DNA of 64,000 nucleotides from VRUE01 sp963703175 (GTDB lineage Bacteria; Actinomycetota; Thermoleophilia; Solirubrobacterales; 70-9), in NCBI GenBank assembly GCA_963703175.1, contig OY969794.1, positions 1,116,001 to 1,180,000 on the forward strand, given 5' to 3'. This document shows, piece by piece, positions 1 through 8,343 of this stretch. Both the position numbers and the translations under genes were made by a program. Below the pieces are notes generated by a model. The model ran no database searches. It was not told the DNA's origin and worked only from the letters and a program-made list of their open reading frames with translations. Numbering within the stretch: position 1 is the first letter of the stretch; the number at the start of each line of letters is the position of its first letter.

Positions 1-1
1 C

Positions 2-145
2 GCTGCCGAGGCCGAGTGCTGCTCGTTGCTGGATCTCTCGTTGAGTGAAGAAGACGACGAGCTGACCTTGTCGATCGCCGCGCCCAAGGAGGCCCAGGCG
101 ATCGCGGATGAGTTGGCCGGGGCGTTCGCTGGCCAGGGCCATTAG
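2..145 (+). CDS. C-terminal fragment of a small Cys-motif protein (5' end outside window)
   Basis: An open frame enters from the left edge and stops at TAG 143-145, giving 47 residues. It contains a Glu-Cys-Cys motif (ECCSLLDLSL) followed by an acidic turn, a beta-strand-like stretch (LTLSIAAP) and a short final helix. This E-x-C-C-x-F/L layout is familiar from the tail of small proteins found near metal-response or ArsR/MerR-type genes, so a metal or thiol role is possible. The start and any N-terminal domain are missing, so no function is assigned. It ends 11 bases before the next gene on the same strand, so the two may be co-transcribed. Confidence 0.6.
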   Translation, partial: AAEAECCSLLDLSLSEEDDELTLSIAAPKEAQAIADELAGAFAGQGH

Positions 146-156
146 GGTCTGCCGCC

Positions 157-963
157 GTGCTGATCGAGCTGCAGAGTCACTCGACCGTTTCCGACGGACA
201 GCTGGCGCCCGCGGGCGTCGTCGAAGAAGCTGCAAAAGCCGGGGTTACTACGTTGGCGCTGTCGGACCACGATGCGATTGCCGGCGTACCTGAGGCGGCG
301 GAAGCCGCCGAGAGGCTGGGAATCGAGTTGGTGCCCGCTATCGAGATGTCCTGCGTCCATGAGTACGCAGAAGACCTGCATGTGTGCGGGTACTGGATCG
401 ACCTGGGGAAGATCGCGCCCGCTTGCGAGCGGGCCCAACACGAGCGGGTCACTCGGGCCGGAGAGATCGTCGGGAAATTGAGGGACGAGGGGTTCGACCT
501 GCATCTAGAGGATGCGGTACGGGAGGCCGGCGACGCGCTCTCGATCGGGCGGCCGCACATTGCCCGGGCAGCGGGAGCGACCGGCGACCTCGGCCCCTTC
601 TTCGAGGAGTACCTGGTTCCCGGCGCCAAGGCCTTCGTGCCACGCCGCTGGCCGACCGCCGAGCAGGCTGTCGAGACGATCAAGGGGGCCGGCGGCGTCG
701 CAGTCGTCGCACATCCCTACTGGGACATCTCCAACCCCGCCGAGGTCGAGGAGCTGATCCGAGCACTCAGCGTCGACGGCGTCGAGACCTTCTACCCGAC
801 CCACAGCAAGGAGCAGACCGAACACCTGCTGGCGCTCTGCGAGGAGCTCAACTTGGTCCCGACGGCCTCCTCCGATTACCACGGGCCCACGCACAAGACA
901 TTTGCCAAGTTCGGCGCCTACGACACCTACGGCCTCGCCGAGCCCCAGGTCCCCCGCCTGTAG
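157..963 (+). CDS. PHP-domain metal-dependent phosphoesterase
   Basis: A 268-residue protein starting at GTG 157. Visible PHP motifs: QSHSTVSDG at residues 6-14, LSDHDAIAG near 35-43, EMSC near 62, AHPYWD in the C-terminal half and SSDYHG near the end. PHP proteins hydrolyse phosphoesters (nucleotides or short RNAs) with two or three metal ions in the cytoplasm; length and motif order fit the YciV/RNase AM-like branch. The first metal-binding His of the usual H-x-H pair is Gln here (Q-S-H). I believe related actinobacterial proteins share this, so the enzyme may still be active. No cognate substrate gene is nearby. Confidence 0.8.
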   Translation: MLIELQSHSTVSDGQLAPAGVVEEAAKAGVTTLALSDHDAIAGVPEAAEAAERLGIELVPAIEMSCVHEYAEDLHVCGYWIDLGKIAPACERAQHERVTRAGEIVGKLRDEGFDLHLEDAVREAGDALSIGRPHIARAAGATGDLGPFFEEYLVPGAKAFVPRRWPTAEQAVETIKGAGGVAVVAHPYWDISNPAEVEELIRALSVDGVETFYPTHSKEQTEHLLALCEELNLVPTASSDYHGPTHKTFAKFGAYDTYGLAEPQVPRL

Positions 964-976
964 GCGCTGAGAGCGC

Positions 977-2191
977 TCAGCCGCGGTGGCGTCTGAGCAC
1001 GACCACCTTTTCGAGCGTCCGCGGTTCGCCCCCGGTCGGCGTGAAGGTAACCGCGACGCGGATCCGGCCCTTGCCATGCTGCTTGAGGAAATGCCGCAGC
1101 CGCACCTTGGGCTTGATCGGCAAGCTGACCGTCGTAGCTGCGCGCGCCGTGCGCACCAACCGACGAAAGCCCCTGCCGCTCAATTTCAGCTTGCCCGGCC
1201 CAGGCACGCGCACGTAGAGCATCGCGAAGCCGTTGCTGCGATTTTTGACCAGGCCGGCGAAATGGAACTTGTTTGACGGCGGTTTCACGACCGGGTCGAA
1301 GATCGGTTCGGGCTGCGGCTCCTCCAGGCAGGGCGGTGGAGGGGTGCCGGGTTCGCCGAAGCGCACGACCCGGGCGAGCGAGGCGCTTTCCTCGACGGCG
1401 AAGACGTTGCCGCCGCACGCGGCCGCGACGCCGGCGACGTTCGGTTCGGCGGCAAATCCGCCGAGGAAGCCGCCGGCTTCGCTGAAGTGCTCGAGCCGTT
1501 CGTCGACCTGGTCGGCGACATAGATCCCAGCCGAACCGTCCAGGACGAGCGCCACGGGACCGCTCAGCGCCCCCGATCCGCTTGCACCGAAGGAGCGAAG
1601 GAAGCCGCCGCCTTTGGTGAAGACGTCGACGCGTTCGTTGCCGAAGTCGGCGACGTAGAGGTTGCCATCCCCGCCGATGATCACGTCTCGCGGAGAAAAT
1701 GGCGAAGCCAGTTCGATTTGGCCAAGCGGAGCCCCGGTGACACCGAAGCGGGCAACGCGGTTTTCGCCGCTGTCAGCGACGTAGACGGTCGAGCCGTCGA
1801 CGGCGACGCCGGTCGGATCAACCAATTCTCCCTCGCCGATTTTGCGCACGAATTCACCGCTTGAGCCGAACACGTCGACCCGGTCATTGCCTTTGTCGGC
1901 AACGAAAGCAAGGCCACCGCCGAAGGCGACGTCCTGCGGTTCGTCCATGTCCCCGGTGATCGTCCGCAGAAAGCTCCCGTCCCCGCCAAAGACCGAGATC
2001 CGATCATTGCCACTGTCGGCAACGAAGAGGTCACCGACCAGATCGAACGCAGCCTGCTTAGGCGCACTCAGCTGCCCAGGCCCACCGCCAAGCGCACCAA
2101 AGCTAGACAGCTGCCCAAACGCTGCCGCACTCCCGGGCAAAACCAGCCCTAGGAAGCTAGCGAGCAACACGAATCTGATTCCCCACCTCAC
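977..2191 (-). CDS. Secreted NHL-repeat beta-propeller protein
   Basis: A 404-residue protein. The N-terminus (MRWGIRFVLLASFLGL...SAAAFG) is a Sec-type signal peptide, followed by about six repeats ending in variants of LFVADSGNDRISVFG, the NHL pattern (VADSGNDRV...F, with a G-x-L/F turn). This would give a six-bladed propeller outside the membrane. After a Pro-rich linker the C-terminal ~100 residues look like a beta-rich domain (LYVRVPGPGKLKLSGRG) like those appended to many surface proteins of this group. Propellers of this kind usually bind ligands or proteins rather than catalyse. It lies downstream of cysC on the same strand after a 77-base gap. Its role is unknown. Confidence 0.75.
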   Translation of the reverse strand: MRWGIRFVLLASFLGLVLPGSAAAFGQLSSFGALGGGPGQLSAPKQAAFDLVGDLFVADSGNDRISVFGGDGSFLRTITGDMDEPQDVAFGGGLAFVADKGNDRVDVFGSSGEFVRKIGEGELVDPTGVAVDGSTVYVADSGENRVARFGVTGAPLGQIELASPFSPRDVIIGGDGNLYVADFGNERVDVFTKGGGFLRSFGASGSGALSGPVALVLDGSAGIYVADQVDERLEHFSEAGGFLGGFAAEPNVAGVAAACGGNVFAVEESASLARVVRFGEPGTPPPPCLEEPQPEPIFDPVVKPPSNKFHFAGLVKNRSNGFAMLYVRVPGPGKLKLSGRGFRRLVRTARAATTVSLPIKPKVRLRHFLKQHGKGRIRVAVTFTPTGGEPRTLEKVVVLRRHRG

Positions 2192-2268
2192 GCCCCGCAG
2201 ATTAGGGAATCGAGTGCGTCCGTCAAGGGGGGCCGGGGGGCCCCTCCTGGCCTACATGCTTTACGTCC

Positions 2269-2823
2269 CTAAGCAGTAACGGCAGCCGCCGGAATCAGAT
2301 CGCGCGACTCGAGGTAGGCCAGCAACTTCTCCGCCGACTCCTCAGGCGTCTCGTTTTCGGTGTCGCAGACCCAGGCAGGATTCTCGGGAATTTCGTACGG
2401 ATCGGAGACGCCGGTAAATTCCTTGATCTCGCCGGAGAACGCTTTCGCGTAGAGCCCCTTGACGTCACGCTCGGCGCAGGTGTCGACCGAAGCCTTGACG
2501 TAGACCTCGATGAAGCGCTCGCCCATCAGCTCATGCGCCTCGTCGCGGATCTCCGCGTAGGGGGAGATCGCCGCAGTAATCACCGGCACGCCGTTGCGGC
2601 TGAGCAGGTCGGCGACGAAGGCGATTCGGCGGATATTGGTGTCGCGATCCTCCTTGGAGAAGCCGAGGCCTTTGGAGAGGTTTTCGCGGACGACGTCGCC
2701 GTCGAGGATCTCCAGCTTGGAGCCGCGCTCGCGCAGGTGGCCCTCCAGCAGTCGGGAGATCGTCGTCTTGCCTGCACCAGAGAGCCCGGTGAACCAGAGA
2801 GTGAAGCCTTGCTCGTCAGCCAT
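2269..2823 (-). CDS. cysC: Adenylylsulfate kinase (APS kinase)
   Basis: ATP + APS gives PAPS + ADP in the cytoplasm. The 184-residue product has the Walker A loop GLSGAGKTT near residues 12-20, the DGDVVRENL substrate loop, DRDTNIRRI, and FIEVYVKASVDTCAERDVKGLY typical of the family. An upstream in-frame extension to 2997 lies inside sat and is rejected. ATG 2823 gives the normal length and follows the sat stop by 7 bases. It is last in the minus-strand run sir-cysH-sat-cysC. Because the neighbouring reductase is the iron-sulfur APS type, PAPS made here is more likely for sulfation (compare the sulfotransferase at 59223-60212) than for sulfite formation; that link is inference. Confidence 0.93.
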   Translation of the reverse strand: MADEQGFTLWFTGLSGAGKTTISRLLEGHLRERGSKLEILDGDVVRENLSKGLGFSKEDRDTNIRRIAFVADLLSRNGVPVITAAISPYAEIRDEAHELMGERFIEVYVKASVDTCAERDVKGLYAKAFSGEIKEFTGVSDPYEIPENPAWVCDTENETPEESAEKLLAYLESRDLIPAAAVTA

Positions 2824-2830
2824 CGCTACG

Positions 2831-3907
2831 TCAGTCCTCCTTGTAAGCGTCGATAAGGATGTCGGCGACCTCGTCACGCGAGAACTCGTGCGGCGGCCTT
2901 TCGCCGTTGCCGAGCATCTCGCGGACCCTCGTCCCGGAAAGGAAGAGGCGCGCCTCTTTGTCATGGGGGCAGGTCTTGTTCGAGGCGAGCCCCTCACACT
3001 CGTTACACCAGAAGGTGTGCTCGAACATCAGCGGCTCGATCCCGAGCTCGTCGATGTCAATCGTCTCGAAGATCTTCTGCGCGTCGTAGGTGCCGTAGTA
3101 GTCGCCGGCACCGGCGTGATCGCGACCGACGATGAAGTGGGTCGCGCCGTAGTTGCGACGGACGATCGCGTGCAGGACGGCCTCGCGCGGGCCGGCGTAG
3201 TGCATCTTCGCTGGCTTGACGCCGAGCATCACGCGGTCCTGCGGGTAGTACTTCTCCATCAGCACCTCGTAGCAGCGCATGCGCACGTCGGCGGGAATGT
3301 CGCCGGCCTTGGTCTTGCCAATCAGCGGCTGGATGAAGAGTCCGTCGCAGGTCTCCAGCGCCGCCTTGGTCAGGTACTCGTGGGCGCGGTGGATCGGGTT
3401 GCGGGTCTGAAAGGCGACGATCCGCTTCCAACCGCGGTCGGCGAACTCTTGCTTGGTCTCCTCCGGCGTCTTATAGCGCCGCATGAAGGCCTCCTCGTGA
3501 TCGGGAAGCGCATCGACCTCGATCGGGCCGGCGATGCAGCGGTTGCCCTCCTCGTAGATCGCGGCGACCCCAGGATGGCCCTCGTCGGTGGTGCCGTAGA
3601 CGCGCTCGGCCTCGCTCTTGGCGTCGCGATCCCAGATCTCCTCGACCCTGATCCGACCCAGCGGCTTGCCTTCGTCGCTTAGTAGAGAGACCGTGTCGCC
3701 GACCTCGCAGGCGAGCTCGGTCGCGAGGGTGATCGGGATCGGCCAGTAGTCGCCGTCCACGGTGCGCATCTCGGCACAGACGCGCTCCCAGTCGGCAGAG
3801 CCCTGGAAGCCGGTCAGCGGCGCGAAGCCGCCGTTGCCGATCATCTCGAAATCGGCCGTGTGGCGCTCGGAAAGGGTCAGGGAAAGCTCAGTCATCGTCT
3901 CGCTCAT
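2831..3907 (-). CDS. sat: Sulfate adenylyltransferase (ATP sulfurylase), single-subunit type
   Basis: Activates sulfate with ATP to APS and pyrophosphate, the first step of sulfate assimilation. The 358 residues show the N-terminal PUA-like domain (FAPLTGFQGSADWERV), the nucleotide-binding QTRNPIHRAHE motif, the GRDHAGAGDYYG loop, and a Cys cluster (CNECEG, then CPHD) seen in bacterial homo-oligomeric enzymes, ending with FLSGTRVREML. It is not the CysD/CysN two-subunit form. ATG 3907 is used; an in-frame ATG four codons later (3895) is an alternative. It lies 57 bases after cysH and 7 bases before cysC, so co-transcription is likely. Confidence 0.95.
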   Translation of the reverse strand: MSETMTELSLTLSERHTADFEMIGNGGFAPLTGFQGSADWERVCAEMRTVDGDYWPIPITLATELACEVGDTVSLLSDEGKPLGRIRVEEIWDRDAKSEAERVYGTTDEGHPGVAAIYEEGNRCIAGPIEVDALPDHEEAFMRRYKTPEETKQEFADRGWKRIVAFQTRNPIHRAHEYLTKAALETCDGLFIQPLIGKTKAGDIPADVRMRCYEVLMEKYYPQDRVMLGVKPAKMHYAGPREAVLHAIVRRNYGATHFIVGRDHAGAGDYYGTYDAQKIFETIDIDELGIEPLMFEHTFWCNECEGLASNKTCPHDKEARLFLSGTRVREMLGNGERPPHEFSRDEVADILIDAYKED

Positions 3908-3964
3908 GCGGGGGTCTCACCAATCGGTTAGGGGAAGATGTATAGAAGGCGTTGCCGGACGCGC

Positions 3965-4663
3965 CTAGTTGATCCCGCACTCGGTCTTTTCGAGCCCCGC
4001 CCAGCGCCCAGCGCGCGGCGAGCCTCCAGGCCCGACCGGCTTGGTGCAATGGGTGCAGCCGATCGAGGGGTAGCCCTGATCGTGCAGCGGGTTGTACGGG
4101 AGGTGGTGCTCACGGATGTAGTTCCAAACATCACGCTCGGTCCAGTCCGCGATCGGGTTCAGCTTCCATAGCTCGAATCGCTTATCCCAAGCGAACTTGG
4201 GGGTCTTGGCGCGACTCTTGGAGTCCTCGCGGCGGACGCCGGCGAGCCAGCAGTCTACGGAAGAAAGGGCGCGACGCATCGGCTCGACCTTACGCAGGCC
4301 GCAGCAGGCGTCCGGGTCGCTCTTCCAGAGCTCGTCGCCGTACTCGGCCGCCTGCTCCTCCAGAGTCAGGTTGTGGAAACGGTCGAACTCGACCCCGAGG
4401 TGCTCGGCGAGCTTGTCGCGGGTCTCGTACGTCTCCGGAAAGAGGACGTCGGTGTCGAGGTAGAAGAAGCGCGCGTCGGAGTTGATCTGACTGGCCAGGT
4501 GCGCAGTCACCGCGCTCGTTTTCTGAAACGAGCAGGCGATGTAGTGGCTCTGGCCAAAGGTCTCGAACATCCACTCGATCGCCTCGGATGCGGTCTTCGC
4601 CTCAAGCTCTACAGCGATCGACTCGGCGTCGATCTCCGGCGTTGTGGCAGCGACCGGGGTCAT
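3965..4663 (-). CDS. cysH: Adenylylsulfate (APS) reductase, iron-sulfur thioredoxin-dependent type
   Basis: Reduces APS to sulfite and AMP using thioredoxin. The PAPS-reductase fold shows SFQKTSAV, YLDTDVLFPET and a C-terminal catalytic KTECG (Cys 229). Cys-Cys at 120-121 plus C-x-x-C at 203-206 bind a [4Fe-4S] cluster, which marks the APS-specific rather than PAPS-specific branch. I place the start at ATG 4663 because it overlaps the sir stop as ATGA; a GTG three codons upstream (4672) is the alternative. It is second in the sulfur operon. Total length 232 residues, normal for the family. Confidence 0.93.
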   Translation of the reverse strand: MTPVAATTPEIDAESIAVELEAKTASEAIEWMFETFGQSHYIACSFQKTSAVTAHLASQINSDARFFYLDTDVLFPETYETRDKLAEHLGVEFDRFHNLTLEEQAAEYGDELWKSDPDACCGLRKVEPMRRALSSVDCWLAGVRREDSKSRAKTPKFAWDKRFELWKLNPIADWTERDVWNYIREHHLPYNPLHDQGYPSIGCTHCTKPVGPGGSPRAGRWAGLEKTECGIN

Positions 4664-6492
4664 ATCGCGCACTCGCCCTCGCCCCGCTCTACTTTGTAGG
4701 GGCTGGAGCGGTTCCAGTCGATGAACTGTTGCATCGTCTCGAGGCTGAACTCGGCCGGCATGGTCAGCTCCTTGACCTCTTCTTCGAAGCGGCCTGCGCC
4801 GACCCGCTCGGCGAAGGCGTTGAACTCCTCGCCCTCGGACCGCTCGGCCTCATACAGCTTGATCCAGCGCTCGACCGCCTCGGGAACACGCTTGGCCGGC
4901 AGCCGTGATTTAAGCCGCGTGCCGAAGATCACCTCGCCGCCCTCGTAGTTGCCGGCGATGTGCGGGATGTAAGCGGGCACCTGGCGTCCGCCGACTTTCA
5001 GCGAAGCGCCGTAGAAGCCGATGTTTGCGATGTGGTGCTGGCTGCAGCCGTTTGGGCAGCCGCTCATCTTGATGTGGATCTTGCGGGTCAGCGCATCGTC
5101 GATCTCCATCTCCTCGACCCGCTGCTTGATCGCCCGGTTGAGACCCATCGAGCTGGTGATGCCGAGTTTGCAGCTGTCGGTGCCGGGGCAGCTGACCACG
5201 TCGGTTATCTCGCGCGCGCCGGGCTCGGCGAGGCCGAGCGCTCCAAGCCGCTGCCAGACCTCATACAGCGCCTCGTCGCGGACCCAGCGCAGGACCAGGT
5301 TCTGCTGCACGGTGCTGCGCGCGTAGCCGCCGGTGAACTCGCGCATGATCGCGCCAAGGCCACGGAACTGCTCCGGCGTCAGGTCGCCGCGCTCGATCTT
5401 GACCTCGACCGAGGCGAAGCCCTCCTGGCGCTGCGGCTGTACGTTGCCCTGAAGGAAGCGATCGAACTGGGAACGGTCGCCGTTGGGAGAAACCGGGGCC
5501 TCGGGGGCCTCGGGCGCATTCTCCTCCTCCTCGTCGTCGAAGCGCAGGCGCTCGACGTCGAAATCACGCTCGTCGACCCAGTCACCCTCGAGCTCGGCGT
5601 CGACCTGCTCGCGGAAAGCCTCGATCCCGATCTTGTCGACCAGGACCTTGATCCGGGCGCGGGCGCGGTTGACGCGCAGCCACTCCTGGCGGTCGAAGAT
5701 CCGCAGCGCCGCCTCGGCGACCTTGATGTACTCGCCGTCGTCGGCCGCGACGAACTCGTAGAGGGTCGGCGCGACGCGGGCCATGATCGAGGTGCCGCCG
5801 CCGACGCGGATCTCAAAGCCTTTTACTCCGTCCCGCTCGCGGGCGAGGAAAGCGATGTCGTGGATGCCGCTAATCGCGCGGTCCTCGTCGGAGCCGGTGA
5901 AGGAAGTCTTGATCTTGCGCGGCATCAGCTGCGTCGTCGGGTGGCGAACGAAGTAGCGGACGTAGGCGCCGGCGTAGGGCGTTGGGTCGAAGACCTCATC
6001 GGCGGCGATGCCGGCCCAAGGATCGCCGGTGACGTTGCGCATCGTGTTGCCGCAGCCCTCGCGCGAGGAGAGGCCGACGGCGGAGATCTCGCGGATCAGC
6101 GACTCCATGTCGCGCAGCGGCACGTGGTGGATCTGGATGTTCTGGCGGGTCGTGATGTGACCCTTGTTCAGGGGGGCCCACTTCTCGACGACCGTGGCGA
6201 AGGCATCCATCTGCTCCGGGGTGACGCCGCCGAAGGGAAGCTTGACGCGAACCATCTGCACGTCGGGCTGGCGCTGGCCGTAGACGCCCTGTTTGAGGCG
6301 GAAGCCGATGAACTGCTCTTCGGCGAGCGCGCCGGAGAGAAACTGCTCCGCTTCGTTGTCGAAGTCATCGAACTCGCGCTCGATGATCGGGATCACGTGC
6401 CCGGGGACGTTCTCGTAGGTCTCCGGATTCTCCAGCGTGCCGGTACGGCCCTTGCCGCGCTGCTGCTTGTCCTGGTCTACCACTACCTCCAT
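4660..6492 (-). CDS. sir: Ferredoxin-dependent sulfite (nitrite/sulfite) reductase, siroheme type
   Basis: Six-electron reduction of sulfite to sulfide with siroheme coupled to a [4Fe-4S] cluster. Of 610 residues, the cluster/siroheme cysteines are visible at about 435 and 441 (CPGTDSC) and 479 and 483 (SGCPNGCSQHH). The N-terminal half carries the duplicated ferredoxin-like domain (TRQNIQIHHV, REGCGNTMRNV). An acidic, Pro/Ala-rich linker (around residues 325-350) joins the two halves and is longer than I expect. Context (cysH, sat, cysC downstream, ATGA overlap with cysH) favours sulfite over nitrite. Siroheme supply may involve the precorrin-2 dehydrogenase at 16439-17194. Confidence 0.93.
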   Translation of the reverse strand: MEVVVDQDKQQRGKGRTGTLENPETYENVPGHVIPIIEREFDDFDNEAEQFLSGALAEEQFIGFRLKQGVYGQRQPDVQMVRVKLPFGGVTPEQMDAFATVVEKWAPLNKGHITTRQNIQIHHVPLRDMESLIREISAVGLSSREGCGNTMRNVTGDPWAGIAADEVFDPTPYAGAYVRYFVRHPTTQLMPRKIKTSFTGSDEDRAISGIHDIAFLARERDGVKGFEIRVGGGTSIMARVAPTLYEFVAADDGEYIKVAEAALRIFDRQEWLRVNRARARIKVLVDKIGIEAFREQVDAELEGDWVDERDFDVERLRFDDEEEENAPEAPEAPVSPNGDRSQFDRFLQGNVQPQRQEGFASVEVKIERGDLTPEQFRGLGAIMREFTGGYARSTVQQNLVLRWVRDEALYEVWQRLGALGLAEPGAREITDVVSCPGTDSCKLGITSSMGLNRAIKQRVEEMEIDDALTRKIHIKMSGCPNGCSQHHIANIGFYGASLKVGGRQVPAYIPHIAGNYEGGEVIFGTRLKSRLPAKRVPEAVERWIKLYEAERSEGEEFNAFAERVGAGRFEEEVKELTMPAEFSLETMQQFIDWNRSSPYKVERGEGECAI

Positions 6493-6536
6493 GAAGAGGA
6501 AAATAGCAAAACCTGACAGGGATTAGGGTATTTAAG

Positions 6537-6755
6537 TCAGAGCTGGGTGATTATCACGCCGAAGAACCCCGCGATAAGGGTCGCGATCAGGCCGCCCCCA
6601 ACCTGTAGCAACGTGCGCTGCAACGCGTCGAAGCGCGCGTCCACTCGATCGAAGCCACTGTCCACTCGGCGTTCGAGCGAATCAAACCGCCGGGCGGTTT
6701 CCGCCCTGAAGTCATCCAGCCGCGCGTCGGTCCAACTCTCTCTCATCGTCTCCAT
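6537..6755 (-). CDS. Small coiled-coil protein with C-terminal membrane anchor
   Basis: 72 residues: an N-terminal amphipathic coiled coil (heptad-like ETARRFDSLERRVDSGFDRV) and one C-terminal transmembrane helix (GGGLIATLIAGFFGVII). The layout resembles hemolysin-XhlA/DUF1640-like small proteins, but I cannot name a family. It is 44 bases upstream of sir on the same strand, so it could lead the sulfur operon transcript. Function unknown. Confidence 0.55.
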   Translation of the reverse strand: METMRESWTDARLDDFRAETARRFDSLERRVDSGFDRVDARFDALQRTLLQVGGGLIATLIAGFFGVIITQL

Positions 6756-6829
6756 GATTGCACCGTAAAAGCTTCGGCGTCAGAGGTGGTGCGCAGAATG
6801 AAAATCTTTTGTAGCGAGTTTGAGCCGGT

Positions 6830-7231
6830 TCAGCCCTGAGCGGCCTTTTTCCGTGCCTGGAGGATCGATGCGGCCTCGCCGGACTCGGCGACGTAGCCGT
6901 CGTCGGGCTCGAGCGGAAGGTCGGCCTCCGACCAGCCAACGATCCCCTCGCTGAGCTTGGCAGCGTCAAAGCCAGCGGCAGTTAGGGCATCGGCGGCCAT
7001 CGTCGAGCGGGTGCCGCCGCGGCAGTAGAGGACGACTGGTCGTTCGGGGTCGATCTCAGCGGTCCGCTCAGCCAGCTCGGCCAGGGGCAAGTGGGTAGCG
7101 CCGGCGATTCGGCCAGCCTCCCACTCGTGATCGACGCGCACGTCGATCAGTTGCGCGCCGTCCTCGATCAGCTTCTGCGCCTCGTCGCGCGAGATCTCAC
7201 GGGTCGCCTCTGCGTTTGCCTCATCCGCCAT
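6830..7231 (-). CDS. Rhodanese-like sulfurtransferase domain protein
   Basis: 133 residues with a single rhodanese domain: LIDVRVDHEWEAGRIAGATHLPL, then the active-site loop CRGGTRS whose Cys would carry a persulfide. Single-domain rhodaneses transfer sulfane sulfur in the cytoplasm, and the position next to sulfur assimilation genes fits. The start ATG 7231 overlaps the dodecin stop by one base (TGATG), so the two are translationally coupled. A ~25-residue C-terminal tail follows the domain and looks disordered. Confidence 0.88.
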   Translation of the reverse strand: MADEANAEATREISRDEAQKLIEDGAQLIDVRVDHEWEAGRIAGATHLPLAELAERTAEIDPERPVVLYCRGGTRSTMAADALTAAGFDAAKLSEGIVGWSEADLPLEPDDGYVAESGEAASILQARKKAAQG

Positions 7232-7440
7232 CAGTCGATGTCCGTTCCCTCGACTAGGAACGCAACCCGCACATGGGCTCGATACTCATCCAGGTTCTCA
7301 CCCCGGATCCCGGTCGAGACGATGTCGACCGCGCGCACGTTTCGCAACGTGCCCTGCGCCTGGGCGAGCGCCTGTTTCGCCGCGTCGTCGGTTGACGTCT
7401 TCGAGCTACCGACCAGCTCGATGATCTTCACGACTGCCAT
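7231..7440 (-). CDS. Dodecin family flavin-binding protein
   Basis: 69 residues matching dodecin: MAVVKIIELVGSSKTSTDDA, then the Trp-less flavin-stacking region and VRVAFLVEG at the end. Dodecins form hollow dodecamers that store riboflavin/FMN or CoA. The start is ATG 7440 because a strong AAGGAGG ribosome site lies just upstream; the longer frame to 7515 is rejected. It overlaps the end of the upstream 65-residue gene by 13 bases and the rhodanese start by one base, giving a tight three-gene run. Confidence 0.9.
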   Translation of the reverse strand: MAVVKIIELVGSSKTSTDDAAKQALAQAQGTLRNVRAVDIVSTGIRGENLDEYRAHVRVAFLVEGTDID

Positions 7441-7625
7441 TGTGATCCTCCTTCTAGATGCTTCTGAACGGTGCCCTTCGCACCGACCCCCTCGACCAGC
7501 GCTGCCCGCTGCCACGGGCTGACCGCCTCTCCAGCCTCGATCTCCAACGGAGCCGTCTCGGCCTGAAACCGCCCAATTGCGGCAGCGATCGCGGCGGCCT
7601 CGCCTGGATTCGGGCTCCGATCCAT
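7428..7625 (-). CDS. Small protein resembling acyl-CoA carboxylase epsilon subunit
   Basis: 65 residues. It begins with NPGEAAAIAAAIGRF, and SPWQRAALVEGV follows a short variable stretch. The order (N-P-x-E-A-A-A-I helix, then a W-x-x-A/R-A motif) resembles the small epsilon subunits of actinobacterial acyl-CoA carboxylases, but no alpha or beta subunit is nearby, so the assignment is tentative. Start ATG 7625. Its last 13 bases overlap the dodecin gene and contain dodecin's ribosome site, which argues it is translated. Confidence 0.5.
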   Translation of the reverse strand: MDRSPNPGEAAAIAAAIGRFQAETAPLEIEAGEAVSPWQRAALVEGVGAKGTVQKHLEGGSQWQS

Positions 7626-7638
7626 ACCTAGAGCCTAT

Positions 7639-8343
7639 TCAGGCGCCGTTGCCGTCGAACTTGTAGCCGACACCGCGTACGGTGACTACTAGCTCTGGAT
7701 TTTGAGGGTCGCGCTCGACCTTCTGGCGCAGGTTGGAGATGTGAACGTCGCAAGCCCGCTCATCGCCGTCGAACTCGGTCTGCCAGAGCTCCTCCATGAT
7801 CTGGCGACGGGGGAAGACCTCGCCGGCGCGGCCGACGAGGAGGCGTAGTAACTGAAACTCCGAGCGGGTCAGGTTGACCGGCTCGCCGCGGACCGTGGCG
7901 ACATGGCGGACAAGGTCGATCGCGACCGGGCCGGCCTCAACTTTGACCGCCTGGGAGAGCGGCGCCCGGTCGAGCTCGCGGCGCCGCAGTTGGGCGCGGA
8001 CGCGACCGAGCAGCTCGCGCACCGAGAAGGGCTTGGTGACGTAGTCGTCGGCTCCAACCTCAAGCCCGACAACCTTGTCAACCTCGGCGTCTTTGGCAGT
8101 CAGCAAGATGATCGGCACGGCGCTGCGCGAGCGCACGTCGCGACAGATGTCGAGGCCACTCGGCCCCGGCATCATGATGTCGAGGATCAAGAGGTCATAG
8201 GGAATGCCATCGCCAACCCGCTCTGCTGCCTCATCGCCATCGGCAACTGGGGTCACCTCAAAGCCCTCCTGGGCAAGCGCGTAGCCGACCGAGTCGCGCA
8301 CCGAGGGCTCGTCGTCGGCTATAAGGATGCGTCCGCTGCTCAT
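7639..8343 (-). CDS. OmpR/PhoB-family response regulator
   Basis: 234 residues: receiver domain with the acidic pair (ADDEPSVRD), phospho-acceptor Asp in LLILDIMMPG, and Lys in YVTKPFS, followed by a winged-helix DNA-binding domain (LTRSEFQLLRLLVGRAGEVFPRR, GVGYKF at the end). The start ATG 8343 overlaps the kinase stop as ATGA; a longer frame to 8388 lies inside the kinase gene and is rejected. It is phosphorylated by the adjacent kinase and would act on promoters elsewhere; the regulon is not evident here. Confidence 0.93.
   Translation of the reverse strand: MSSGRILIADDEPSVRDSVGYALAQEGFEVTPVADGDEAAERVGDGIPYDLLILDIMMPGPSGLDICRDVRSRSAVPIILLTAKDAEVDKVVGLEVGADDYVTKPFSVRELLGRVRAQLRRRELDRAPLSQAVKVEAGPVAIDLVRHVATVRGEPVNLTRSEFQLLRLLVGRAGEVFPRRQIMEELWQTEFDGDERACDVHISNLRQKVERDPQNPELVVTVRGVGYKFDGNGA

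Noticed and set aside
2219..2248. GC-rich short inverted repeat (AGGGGGGCC...) after cysC
   Set aside because: Only a few base pairs with a G-run and no T-run; could be composition alone.
4960..6516. Long plus-strand open frame opposite sir
   Set aside because: Antisense shadow of a high-GC gene; its translation is Asp/Arg/Val/Leu-rich with no motif, whereas sir is certain.
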